Source of the DNA: Paenibacillus terricola
Lineage (GTDB): Bacteria; Bacillota; Bacilli; Paenibacillales; Paenibacillaceae
DNA: 64,000 bases
Assembly (NCBI RefSeq): GCF_014779765.1
Contig: NZ_JACXZA010000001.1
Coordinates: 1,533,346 to 1,597,345 of the forward strand
Direction of reading: 5' to 3'
Under the pieces are notes generated by a model. The model saw only the letters and a program-made list of their open reading frames with translations, was not told the origin of the DNA and searched no databases. Below, piece after piece: positions 26,394-34,171 of the stretch. Each line of letters starts with the position of its first letter. The stretch's first letter is position 1. The position numbers were made by a program, and so were the translations under genes.

Positions 26394-27821
26394 ATGACAT
26401 CATCGATCCGTTTGCCTCGTTCGACACCTGAGCAGGCAGGTATTCCGAGCCAAGCGATTTCTGCTTTTCTCGATGCGCTGAAGCGTGATGCGCTGGAAAT
26501 CCACGGTTTCATGGTTATACGCAATGGCAGCGTCGCTGCCGAAGGCTGGTGGGAGCCGTATTCGGCGGAGCTGCCTCATCTTATTTTCTCCATTACGAAG
26601 AGCTTTACCTCGACTGCTGTCGGACTAGCCGTACAAGAAGGGCTGCTTCAGATAGACGACAAAGTGGTTTCCTATTTCCCCGATGAGCTTCCGGCAGAAC
26701 CGTCCGAGCGTTTGCTTGCCATGACGATTCATGATCTGCTTGCAATGGCGACGGGTCATACGGGCGATCCGACAGAAGAGACCATTGCGCAAGGCGGCGA
26801 TTGGATCCGGAAGTTTCTCGAAACACCGATTCCGTATGAGCCAGGTACGCATTTTGCCTATAACAGCGGAGCATCGCATATGCTTGGTGTCATCGTGGAG
26901 CGCGTGAGCGGTCAGTCGCTGCAAGCCTTTCTTGCTCCGCGTCTGCTTGAGCCGCTAGGCATCGAAGTTGCGGAGTGGGCGATTCTGCCGGGCGGCTATC
27001 CTGCTGGAGGCTTTGGAATGTGCATCAAGCTGGAGGATGTCGCGAAGCTTGGGCTGTTGTACTTGCAGCGGGGGAACTGGAATGGTCAGCGTCTGCTTGC
27101 GGAGAGCTGGATCGATGCATCCTCGGCACTCCAAGTCAGCAATGGCACGGATCCGAACAATGATTGGGAGACGGGTTATGGTTATCAGCTATGGCGTTGC
27201 CGATTTGATGCCTATCGATTCTCAGGACTCTATAGTCAAAAATGCATCATCATCCCGTCGCATAACATGCTCGTTGCATTGAACGCTGCGGATTGGGGCG
27301 AACAGAAGGCGCTGAATGCGGTATGGGAGCATCTGCTGCCAGCTATCAGCGAGGATTCGCTGCCTGCCGATGAAGAAGCACATCAAGAGCTGTTGGATCG
27401 TATCGCAGAGCTAACGCTTAGCGTACGCCTTGGTGAAGCAGGAGTGAAGCAGAATTATATTGAATATGGTACGAACTATCAGTTGGAACCCAATCTGGCG
27501 GGTTGGGAGACGATTCAACTAACCGAACATGAGGATCGTATTGTTGCATCGGTAACCGGTAAGGATGGCGGGCAGCAATACGCATACGGGATTGATCAGT
27601 GGGTGTATGCAGGGGAACGACTGAAGTCGACTGCAGGCAGGGCACAGTGGAACGCTGCAGGTGAACTGAAGCTGGTTCAGCATGAGGTGTGGACGCCGTT
27701 CAGCCGAACCGTTACGATTCGCAAGGCCGAGGGAGGCATTGCGCTTCATATTCGTCGCAACGTGTCGTGGCCGCTGTTCGGATGGAAAGACGAGGATGAC
27801 ACCGTATTAGGTACGATTTGA
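26394..27821 (+). CDS. serine hydrolase, class C beta-lactamase fold, with C-terminal extension
   Basis: A 475-residue enzyme. SITKSF at residues 66-71 holds the SxxK nucleophile motif, YNSGAS at about 156 the YxN motif, and the family layout continues through AGGFGMCIKLEDVAKLGLLYL. Residues about 330-475 form an extra beta-rich domain not present in the shorter paralogue at 4917. No signal peptide is evident. AGGAGG lies ten bases before the ATG. The substrate (esterase, peptidase or amidase activity) cannot be assigned. Confidence 0.86.
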   Translation: MTSSIRLPRSTPEQAGIPSQAISAFLDALKRDALEIHGFMVIRNGSVAAEGWWEPYSAELPHLIFSITKSFTSTAVGLAVQEGLLQIDDKVVSYFPDELPAEPSERLLAMTIHDLLAMATGHTGDPTEETIAQGGDWIRKFLETPIPYEPGTHFAYNSGASHMLGVIVERVSGQSLQAFLAPRLLEPLGIEVAEWAILPGGYPAGGFGMCIKLEDVAKLGLLYLQRGNWNGQRLLAESWIDASSALQVSNGTDPNNDWETGYGYQLWRCRFDAYRFSGLYSQKCIIIPSHNMLVALNAADWGEQKALNAVWEHLLPAISEDSLPADEEAHQELLDRIAELTLSVRLGEAGVKQNYIEYGTNYQLEPNLAGWETIQLTEHEDRIVASVTGKDGGQQYAYGIDQWVYAGERLKSTAGRAQWNAAGELKLVQHEVWTPFSRTVTIRKAEGGIALHIRRNVSWPLFGWKDEDDTVLGTI

Positions 27822-27896
27822 TCCTCGCTATAAGGTTGTATAGATTGAGATGACTACGGCGAGCTGTGAAACGCACGGCTGCCGGATATCCTAAGG

Positions 27897-27945
27897 CTTG
27901 ACGCCAGCGACTTGTGCGATTGCGCAGACGGCTGGCGTTATTGTT
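27897..27945 (+). terminator. terminator after the serine hydrolase
   Basis: ACGCCAGC and GCTGGCGT pair, with an inner TTGTGCGATTGCGCAGA hairpin and a TATTGTTTTG tail. Confidence 0.75.
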
Positions 27946-28089
27946 TTGCGGACAAATTGAAACATCAGATTCGGATGCGGCCGATCGAGTATAATAGGAC
28001 ATAGAGGGATCATCGGCAGTTGGTCCGGCAATCCACCATCTGTTCACGAAATGAGTAGTACGAAAAAGCTTAATGAGGTGATGATCCAG

Positions 28090-29139
28090 ATGACCAATGG
28101 TTATGCTGCTGCGCTAGATCGTGCTTATATATTGGACATGCTCGATCGCTTGCTGCGAACGCCTAGTCCGAGCGGATTTTGTATGGCGATCATGGAGCTT
28201 GTAAACTTGGAAGTGACCCGTCTAGGATATACGATGCAGCGTTCGCCCAAAGGGAACGGCGTTATCGTCATCCCGGGTGAAACTGATACGAACGTTATCG
28301 CACTTACTGCACATGTTGATACACTCGGGGCGATGGTGCGCTCGATCAAATCGGATGGCACGATTCGCTTTACGCCGATCGGCGGATATGCCATGCAGAC
28401 GGTGGAAGGCGAGTACTGTCTTATACATACAAGGGATGGTCGGCAATATGAAGGAACCGTGTTGTCAACGAAACCTTCGGTTCATGTATATTCGGATGCG
28501 CGCGATTGGAAGCGCGACGAGGCAAATATGGCTATTCGGATTGACGAGCTTGTTGATTCGAAGAGTGATACCGAGAACTTAGGAATTGCGCCCGGCGATA
28601 TCATTTCATGGGACCCTCGCGTAAGGATGCTGCCGAATGGACTTGTAAAATCACGTCATTTGGACGATAAGGCGAGTGTCGCTGCTCTGCTCGGATTGCT
28701 GGAATGGCTGAAGCGAGAAGGTCGCACGCCGTCTCGAACGGTTCATATCATCATCTCGACCTATGAAGAAGTTGGTCACGGCAGCGCCTATGTATCACCT
28801 GATATTACCGAGATGATTGCGGTTGATATGGGCGCAATTGGTGATGATTTGAGCACGACAGAACGGGATGTATCCATCTGCGCCAAAGATTCGTCAGGAC
28901 CTTACGATTATGGGATGACATCGAAGCTGATTGAACTGGCGAAGCGGGAAGGAATGCCTTACGCTGTCGATATTTATCCGTTCTACGGCTCGGATGCTTC
29001 CGCAGCTCTGCGAGGAGGAAGCAATATTCGTGCGGCTCTTATCGGACCAGGCGTTCACGCGTCTCACGGAATGGAACGGACGCATGCGGATGCAGTTGTG
29101 AATACGGCTGCGCTGCTGCTTGCTTATATTTTGGACTAA
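28090..29139 (+). CDS. M42-family metallopeptidase (glutamyl/deblocking aminopeptidase-like)
   Basis: A 349-residue cytoplasmic aminopeptidase. Metal and catalytic motifs appear in order: LTAHVDTLG (His, Asp), HLDDKASVAALL (bridging Asp), TYEEVGHGS (catalytic and ligand Glu), AVDMGAIG (Asp) and MERTHADAV (His). M42 enzymes form large oligomers that trim peptides. ATG 28090 is chosen because GAGGTGAT ends eight bases upstream; the earlier ATG 28051 has no ribosome binding site. It is followed 30 bases later by an M24 peptidase, suggesting a small peptide-turnover operon. Confidence 0.92.
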   Translation: MTNGYAAALDRAYILDMLDRLLRTPSPSGFCMAIMELVNLEVTRLGYTMQRSPKGNGVIVIPGETDTNVIALTAHVDTLGAMVRSIKSDGTIRFTPIGGYAMQTVEGEYCLIHTRDGRQYEGTVLSTKPSVHVYSDARDWKRDEANMAIRIDELVDSKSDTENLGIAPGDIISWDPRVRMLPNGLVKSRHLDDKASVAALLGLLEWLKREGRTPSRTVHIIISTYEEVGHGSAYVSPDITEMIAVDMGAIGDDLSTTERDVSICAKDSSGPYDYGMTSKLIELAKREGMPYAVDIYPFYGSDASAALRGGSNIRAALIGPGVHASHGMERTHADAVVNTAALLLAYILD

Positions 29140-29169
29140 CAGTAGAGAAGAAGGTAAGGTGAGATTACG

Positions 29170-30264
29170 ATGAATGATCGGCTGCAACAGCTAACATCCC
29201 AATTGGCGGATCAATCGATCCAAGCTGCGATAATTACGAATCCGAAGCATGTGTACTACTTGAGCGGGTTTCGCAGTGATCCGCATGAGCGCCTGCTCGC
29301 TCTGATCGTTACATCAGATGGTACATCGAAGCTGCTCGTTCCACAGTTAGATCGGGCAGGGGCTGAAGCCTCTGCGTCAGTTGATCGAATAGAATCGCAC
29401 CGAGATACGGACGATGCTTATGCTATTCTCGCCGGTATGCTGGGCACGTCAGTCACGGGTACGTTCGCGATTGAGAAGGAGCGCGTAACCGTATCGCAAT
29501 TCGAACGATTGAAATCCGTGCTTCCGCAGGCATCGCTGTCCGGCATTGATGATGCGCTGCTTGCTATGCGTGCGGTCAAATCGGCAGATGAGGTTGCACG
29601 TATCAAGCATGCGGTGCAGCTCATTGAGCAAGTGCTTCGCGAAACGCTGCCTCTCGTGAAGCCAGGAGTAACCGAGCTGGAAATTGCGGCAGACATCGAT
29701 TTCCGGATGCGAAAGGTCGGCGCAGAAGGACCGTCGTTCGATACGACCGTGCTAGCAGGTGCGAATTCAGCATTGCCTCACGGTTCACCGGGCAATCGCC
29801 GCATCGCCGAAGGGGAACTGCTGCTGTTCGATATGGGAGTCTATGCAGATGGTTATGTGTCGGACATTACCCGTACATTCGCTGTCGGCGAAATCTCAGA
29901 TGAATTGAAGCGAATCTATGCTGCGGTGTTGAAGGCGAATGAATTGGGGATTCAAGCGTTGAAACCAGGTATTCCAATGTTGGAAGCCGATCTTGCTGCG
30001 AGACGTCATATTGAATCGTGTGGATACGGAGAACTATTCACGCATCGGCTTGGGCATGGGATAGGGTTGGATATCCATGAATATCCTTCGCTTCATGGCG
30101 CCAATACCGATCTGCTTCGTCCAGGAATGGTCGTTACGGTCGAGCCGGGCATTTATGTGCCGAATCTCGGCGGTGTTCGCATCGAAGATGATGTGCTAAT
30201 CACGAATGATGGAGCGGAGTCGCTGACGACGTTTCCGAAGGAACTGACGATTATCGGTGTATAG
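29170..30264 (+). CDS. M24-family Xaa-Pro peptidase
   Basis: A 364-residue pita-bread-fold peptidase. After an N-terminal creatinase-like domain (residues 1-130), the metal ligands are in LLFDMGVYADGYVSDITRTF (two Asp), RLGHGIGLDIHEYP (His), TVEPGIY (Glu) and GGVRIEDDVL (Glu). This fits proline dipeptidase/aminopeptidase P relatives such as YqhT. It probably completes degradation of proline-containing peptides together with the M42 enzyme upstream. AAGGTGAG lies before ATG 29170. Confidence 0.92.
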   Translation: MNDRLQQLTSQLADQSIQAAIITNPKHVYYLSGFRSDPHERLLALIVTSDGTSKLLVPQLDRAGAEASASVDRIESHRDTDDAYAILAGMLGTSVTGTFAIEKERVTVSQFERLKSVLPQASLSGIDDALLAMRAVKSADEVARIKHAVQLIEQVLRETLPLVKPGVTELEIAADIDFRMRKVGAEGPSFDTTVLAGANSALPHGSPGNRRIAEGELLLFDMGVYADGYVSDITRTFAVGEISDELKRIYAAVLKANELGIQALKPGIPMLEADLAARRHIESCGYGELFTHRLGHGIGLDIHEYPSLHGANTDLLRPGMVVTVEPGIYVPNLGGVRIEDDVLITNDGAESLTTFPKELTIIGV

Positions 30265-30287
30265 GGGAAAAGAAAAGGTTCTAAATA

Positions 30288-30334
30288 AGCCATCAGTAGC
30301 AGAGGCGTTGTTCTGCAACTGGTGGTTCTTTTTG
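30288..30334 (+). terminator. terminator after the peptidase operon
   Basis: GCCATCAGTAGCAGA and TCTGCAACTGGTGGT pair with two non-Watson-Crick positions, followed by TCTTTTTG. Confidence 0.75.
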
Positions 30335-30418
30335 CTCTAGAAAACGAATAATTATAGTAATTCAATTAATGTCAAGATATTAGAGTTTAGTTATGGTGAC
30401 TTTTATGTGAATTTAATG

Positions 30419-30448
30419 TTGGATTTTGTCGGGAATATTACGTATAAT
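30419..30448 (+). promoter_or_regulatory. putative sigma-A promoter
   Basis: TTGGAT (30419-30424) and TATAAT (30443-30448) are 18 bases apart and lie 50 bases before the membrane-protein gene at 30498. Confidence 0.6.
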
Positions 30449-30497
30449 GTACAAGGGATTATTTTACATAATTATCACTAGGAGGATTTTACAACAC

Positions 30498-30791
30498 ATG
30501 CATACTGAACAGGGTCCACAATTCCAAGAAACAACGAATTACAATGTGAATTATCAGAAACCAAACGTGGCGGAAGTAGTCTCCGTCAAAGAATGGCTTA
30601 TCGCTAGCTTGATCATGATTATTCCAATCGTGAATATCATTATGATGTTTGTATGGGCGTTCGGCGGCAATGCGAATCCGAACAAAGCGAATTATTTTAA
30701 AGCAGCATTGTTGATGGCATTGATTGTTCTCGTCCTCTATATCGTTCTCTTCGTTGTCATCATTGGATCATTTGCTGCCTCACTTAATTAG
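30498..30791 (+). CDS. small membrane protein with two transmembrane segments
   Basis: A 97-residue protein. A polar N terminus (about 30 residues, Gln/Asn-rich) is followed by two hydrophobic segments (SLIMIIPIVNIIMMFVWAF and ALLMALIVLVLYIVLFVVII) that flank a GGNANPNKANYFKA loop. That loop is common to a family of small membrane proteins in Firmicutes whose function I do not know. AGGAGG precedes the ATG by 12 bases. It is a monocistronic unit with a strong promoter and a very long terminator stem. Confidence 0.75.
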   Translation: MHTEQGPQFQETTNYNVNYQKPNVAEVVSVKEWLIASLIMIIPIVNIIMMFVWAFGGNANPNKANYFKAALLMALIVLVLYIVLFVVIIGSFAASLN

Positions 30792-30798
30792 ATGGATT

Positions 30799-30856
30799 AA
30801 TATACATAAGAGAACCGTTCTTCCAACTGGAAGGACGGTTCTCTTATGTATATTTT
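30799..30856 (+). terminator. very long terminator hairpin
   Basis: A stem of about 26 bp (AATATACATAAGAGAACCGT ... ACGGTTCTCTTATGTATATT) has one G-T pair, a four-base loop AACT and a T tail. It isolates the 30498 gene from the ArsR-controlled promoter that begins six bases later. Confidence 0.88.
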
Positions 30857-30861
30857 ACAGC

Positions 30862-30915
30862 TTGACATGAAACCTTAAGGTGTCATATACTCCGATGTGA
30901 AACCTTAAGGTTTCA
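30862..30915 (+). promoter_or_regulatory. sigma-A promoter with two ArsR-type operators
   Basis: TTGACA (30862-30867) and TATACT (30886-30891) enclose an 18-base spacer that is entirely TGAAACCTTAAGGTGTCA, a near-palindrome. A perfect 18-bp palindrome, TGAAACCTTAAGGTTTCA, lies at 30898-30915 over the transcription start and early leader. The two copies are exactly 30 bp apart, about three helical turns. The ArsR regulator of the same operon (31411) is the likely ligand. Confidence 0.88.
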
Positions 30916-30972
30916 TAATTTTCGATGACAATCCAATGAATAACGAATAACGAATGAATAGGAGATTCTATC

Positions 30973-31404
30973 ATGAGCCAAACAAACTCGCAGCAACTGC
31001 CTGATGTAGTACGCAATGTTGTATTGAATGCCCCAATCGAGAAAGTATGGAAAGCCGTTTCGACCGCCGAAGGGATTGCTTCGTGGTTCATGCCTCCAAC
31101 AAGCTTCGAGCCAGTTGTAGGTTATGAATTCGAACTGAATGCAGGTCAATTCGGCATGTCGCCTTGCAAAGTAACCGAAGTGGAACCGCCATATCGTCTA
31201 GCATTTCGTTGGGGCAAAGACTGGACGCTTTCGTTCGACCTCGCGGAACAAGACGGCAAAACCACCTTTACGCTTACACACGGCGGATGGAGCCTAGATG
31301 CGGTTACGGAATTCAATCAGCCTCATGCACAAGTTCGCGAGCATATGGCGCAAGGCTGGGATGGCATCATGAAGAAGTTCACTAGCGTTATCGAACAGGG
31401 TTAA
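30973..31404 (+). CDS. SRPBCC (AHSA1-like) domain protein
   Basis: A 143-residue START/SRPBCC-fold protein: VVLNAPIEKVWKAVSTAEGIASWFMPP at the N terminus and EHMAQGWDGIMKKF at the C terminus are the standard AHSA1-type boundaries. The fold has a hydrophobic ligand pocket; the ligand is unknown. AGGAGA lies eight bases before the ATG. It is the first gene of an operon with an ArsR regulator, a very common pairing in Firmicutes. Confidence 0.92.
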   Translation: MSQTNSQQLPDVVRNVVLNAPIEKVWKAVSTAEGIASWFMPPTSFEPVVGYEFELNAGQFGMSPCKVTEVEPPYRLAFRWGKDWTLSFDLAEQDGKTTFTLTHGGWSLDAVTEFNQPHAQVREHMAQGWDGIMKKFTSVIEQG

Positions 31405-31410
31405 GCGTGA

Positions 31411-31764
31411 ATGGGACAGGCTAAGCCCACTCCCGATGCGAAGCCGGCAATAGACGTGTTCCAAGCGATTGCCGACCCTTCGCGGCGTAAGCTGCTTGAG
31501 ATGTTAGGCGATGAAGAAATGCCCGTTACGACCATCTCTAGTCACTTCTCGATGTCGAGAACGGCTGTTTCGAAACATTTGCGCATTCTAACGGATGCCG
31601 GGCTGCTGACCGAGCGAAAGGTAGGACGCGAGACGCGCTATCGGCTGGAACCAGCGCCGCTCCAAGAACTGAAGCGTTGGCTTGCTTATTATGATCGATT
31701 CTGGGATAACAAAATGCTCGCTCTTCAGCGCTATGTGGAATCTTCTGACGATCATGAAGAATAA
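31411..31764 (+). CDS. ArsR-family transcriptional repressor
   Basis: A 117-residue winged-helix protein: IADPSRRKLLEMLGDEEMPVTTISSHFSMSRTAVSKHLRILTDAGLLTERKVGRETRYRLEP (read in parts) is the ArsR DNA-binding domain. It lacks the CxC metal site of arsenic or cadmium sensors, so it resembles SdpR-type metal-independent members. It starts seven bases after the SRPBCC stop with a weak AGGG site, indicating coupling. It probably binds the two palindromes at 30868 and 30898. Confidence 0.92.
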   Translation: MGQAKPTPDAKPAIDVFQAIADPSRRKLLEMLGDEEMPVTTISSHFSMSRTAVSKHLRILTDAGLLTERKVGRETRYRLEPAPLQELKRWLAYYDRFWDNKMLALQRYVESSDDHEE

Positions 31765-31853
31765 TAATGGCCAAAATCTAGGGTTGATTGATCGCCCGCG
31801 GCCGTATTATGCTGATGACGACTGGATTTGTGTGGCTTGAAGGAGAGATGGAC

Positions 31854-32219
31854 ATGAGCGAATATCCGCATGTATACGATGTGACGATGGATTTGTATCG
31901 TGATTGGCTGAATACGGTACAAGAAGTGTTCCGGGGTTCGGGTTCGCCACTGCCGGAGGATCTGACAGACAAGGAAATTGCAATTGCTTATTTTCTTCAG
32001 ACGGCGCCTTCTGAAGAAGCAGCTGAGCAGCTTGCGGAGAGCAACGAGAAGCGGCTTCGGACGATTCAGCAGACGATACTCGATCGGTTGGATGATGTGA
32101 TTGCGCCTGATATTAAGAAGCGGACCGGGTATGAAGGAACGCAATACCATTTTCAATGGGTTTATCAGCAAGGGGAGAACATTGTAGAGAATCAATCGCA
32201 GTATCGTATCCCGTTGTAA
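31854..32219 (+). CDS. protein of unknown function
   Basis: A 121-residue soluble, acidic, mostly helical protein (MDLYRDWLNTVQEVF, IAIAYFLQTAPSEEAAEQLAE, LRTIQQTILDRL). I do not recognise the family. The start at ATG 31854 rests on AGGAGAG (31841-31847) six bases upstream; an in-frame TTG further upstream has no site. It ends at a strong convergent terminator. Confidence 0.65.
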   Translation: MSEYPHVYDVTMDLYRDWLNTVQEVFRGSGSPLPEDLTDKEIAIAYFLQTAPSEEAAEQLAESNEKRLRTIQQTILDRLDDVIAPDIKKRTGYEGTQYHFQWVYQQGENIVENQSQYRIPL

Positions 32220-32221
32220 AA

Positions 32222-32270
32222 GAAAGAAGAGCAAGCTCGCGGTTCATTCCGCCGGCTTGCTCTTCTTTCA
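32222..32270. terminator. bidirectional terminator between 31854 and the ClC gene
   Basis: AAAGAAGAGCAAGCTCGCGG and CCGCCGGCTTGCTCTTCTTT pair with one mismatch and loop TTCATT between convergent genes. Confidence 0.88.
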
Positions 32271-32287
32271 TTGGCCCAAAGTTAGCT

Positions 32288-33562
32288 TTACTGCTTAGCA
32301 GCAGCTTCTCGTACGGTGTTCTTCTTCACCCAAGGAAGCGATGCTTTCACCCAGCCATATCGCTGCGAACGGTAAATTCTAGCGTGGCCAGAGCATGCGT
32401 AGCTGATCATACAACCGATGAACAAGTACAGCGCACCTTCTGTGCCGAACAACTCCAGACCCATAATGAAACAAGCAAATGGCGTATTGGCTGCACCGCT
32501 AAAGACACTCACTAGTCCTATACCTGCGAGCAGGGGCACGGAAATATGGAAAATCCCCGCGAGCGCACTGCCAAGCGTTGAACCAATGACGAATAACGGC
32601 GTCACTTCGCCGCCTTGGTAACCTGCTCCTAGTGTAATCGAAGTGAATAAGGTCTTAAGTGCGAAAGCTGCTGGTGAAACAGCTTCCTCGAACGAGTGGC
32701 TTAGCAGCGGGAGACTCAGTCCCAAATAATCACGAGTGCCCAGTGCATAGACCAGTACAATAATTAGAATACCGCCCGCGACAGCGCGAAGTGGCGCATT
32801 CGGAATCCAAGCAGCGAATCGCTGCTTCAACACATGCGTCAACTCGCTGAATAGCAGTGCCGCGAGGCCGAACAGGATAGAAGCTGCAGCGATCTGTGCC
32901 AATAATTGAAGAGAGAATGAAGGCAATTGACCGAGCGAATACTGAATATGTCGAATTCCCCAAGCTCTCGTGACATAATCGCCTGTCCAGCCCGCAATCA
33001 AACACGGTATAAGCGCGATGAAGCGATTCCGCCAGTTCCGGTGTGCGGCAAGCAGCTCGACAGCGAAGATGGCGCCAGCAATCGGCGTTCCGAACACGGA
33101 GCCGAATCCGGCACTAATACCGCATTGCAGGAGCATGCTCCTCTGCTGCGGATTTAGATTCATTCTCGCCCCGAACTGCTCAGCCAAGCTGCCACCGAGC
33201 TGAACGGCAGTTCCTTCGCGGCCAGCAGATCCGCCGAACAGGTGGGTCGTCCATGTGCCGATCAATACGAGCGGCGCCATTCGGAACGGGACGCGGGCAT
33301 ACGATTGATCACCGTAGGCTTGCTCAATAAGTAAGTTGTTGCCTTTGGCAGCGGAGGCTCCGTAGGCAGCATACAACCAGCTGATTACTGCGCCGCCTAC
33401 AGGCAGCAGCCAGAGCAGCCAGAGGGAGTGTTCGCGTGCGGATGTGACCTGCTCAAGTCCGTACAGGAACAGTGCGGAGGAAGTCCCTCCCAGTAATCCG
33501 ACGGCAACGCTAATGATTAACCAGCGAAGCCAATTCATGCTCTTGTCCATCATTTTTCCCAA
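32288..33562 (-). CDS. ClC-family chloride channel/transporter
   Basis: A 424-residue polytopic protein. Family motifs are GSAGREGTAVQLGGSLAEQFG (gating Glu in GREG), GFGSVFGTPIAGAIFAVE and GAGYQGGEVTPLFVIGS (in place of GGxFxP). Together they indicate a CLC anion channel or H+/anion antiporter without CBS domains. The start is read as TTG 33562, nine bases from AAGGAG on the minus strand; the ATG pair at 33553/33550 is the alternative. A TATACT at 33612-33607 would place the promoter just upstream, back to back with the MarR operon. Confidence 0.9.
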   Translation of the reverse strand: MGKMMDKSMNWLRWLIISVAVGLLGGTSSALFLYGLEQVTSAREHSLWLLWLLPVGGAVISWLYAAYGASAAKGNNLLIEQAYGDQSYARVPFRMAPLVLIGTWTTHLFGGSAGREGTAVQLGGSLAEQFGARMNLNPQQRSMLLQCGISAGFGSVFGTPIAGAIFAVELLAAHRNWRNRFIALIPCLIAGWTGDYVTRAWGIRHIQYSLGQLPSFSLQLLAQIAAASILFGLAALLFSELTHVLKQRFAAWIPNAPLRAVAGGILIIVLVYALGTRDYLGLSLPLLSHSFEEAVSPAAFALKTLFTSITLGAGYQGGEVTPLFVIGSTLGSALAGIFHISVPLLAGIGLVSVFSGAANTPFACFIMGLELFGTEGALYLFIGCMISYACSGHARIYRSQRYGWVKASLPWVKKNTVREAAAKQ

Positions 33563-33626
33563 TCGAAGTCGCTCCTTGACACCAATAAACTTCTGCTTCT
33601 GGCAAAAGTATAGCACGAAAAATGGA

Positions 33627-33709
33627 TTGACGACCTACTCTAGTTTGAGTAAAATACTTCGTATGCGAAATGTTCGTATGTGAAAGGTTTGTTTTATTAA
33701 TCAAACTAG
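33627..33709 (+). promoter_or_regulatory. promoter and inverted half-sites of the MarR operon
   Basis: TTGACG (33627-33632) and TAAAAT (33650-33655) are 17 bases apart. CTAGTTTGA (33640-33648) lies in the spacer, and its inverse TCAAACTAG (33701-33709) lies just before the ribosome binding site, within the larger ATTAATCAAACTAG. The arrangement suggests autoregulation by MarR binding at two separated sites. The pairing of these half-sites is inference. Confidence 0.65.
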
Positions 33710-33725
33710 AAGGGGGGTTCCTAAT

Positions 33726-34169
33726 TTGGAGAATCAGGAGCGGCTGCAGCGACTATTGCTTACCTTTCGAGAAATGAACAAAGAGCTGTATCAAGTATTG
33801 AACGTAACTTTGCAGCAAATAGGCATCACATCTCCCCAATACATGGTTCTTAAAGCACTGCACGACAAGCCATGCATTGGCTTATCAGAGTTAGCCGAAC
33901 ATATTTATTCCAACAACAGTACGGCAAGCGGAATAATTGATCGTCTGGTCAAAGCCGAGCTCGTTAAGCGCGAGCGGCCTGATACGGATCGCCGGGCGAT
34001 TTCTTTGACCTTGACGCCTCAAGGTGAAGAATTAATTAATAAGGCTCTTGTAATGCGATTAGATCGGCTGAAGCCGCTGCTGAAGCTGCCTGCGGAGGAT
34101 TACGATACGATGTTCCGCATTCAACGGGATATTATAGAATTAATACAACAGGGTGGAGAGGAAGCCTAA
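33726..34169 (+). CDS. MarR-family transcriptional regulator
   Basis: A 147-residue winged-helix regulator: GLSELAEHIYSNNSTASGIIDRLVKAELVKRERPDTDRRAISLTLTPQG (read in parts) is the MarR recognition helix and wing. The start is TTG 33726 with AGGGGGG about eight bases upstream. It is followed two bases later by an EmrB-type exporter, the classic pairing of a MarR repressor with the drug pump it controls. Confidence 0.92.
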   Translation: MENQERLQRLLLTFREMNKELYQVLNVTLQQIGITSPQYMVLKALHDKPCIGLSELAEHIYSNNSTASGIIDRLVKAELVKRERPDTDRRAISLTLTPQGEELINKALVMRLDRLKPLLKLPAEDYDTMFRIQRDIIELIQQGGEEA

Positions 34170-34171
34170 CC

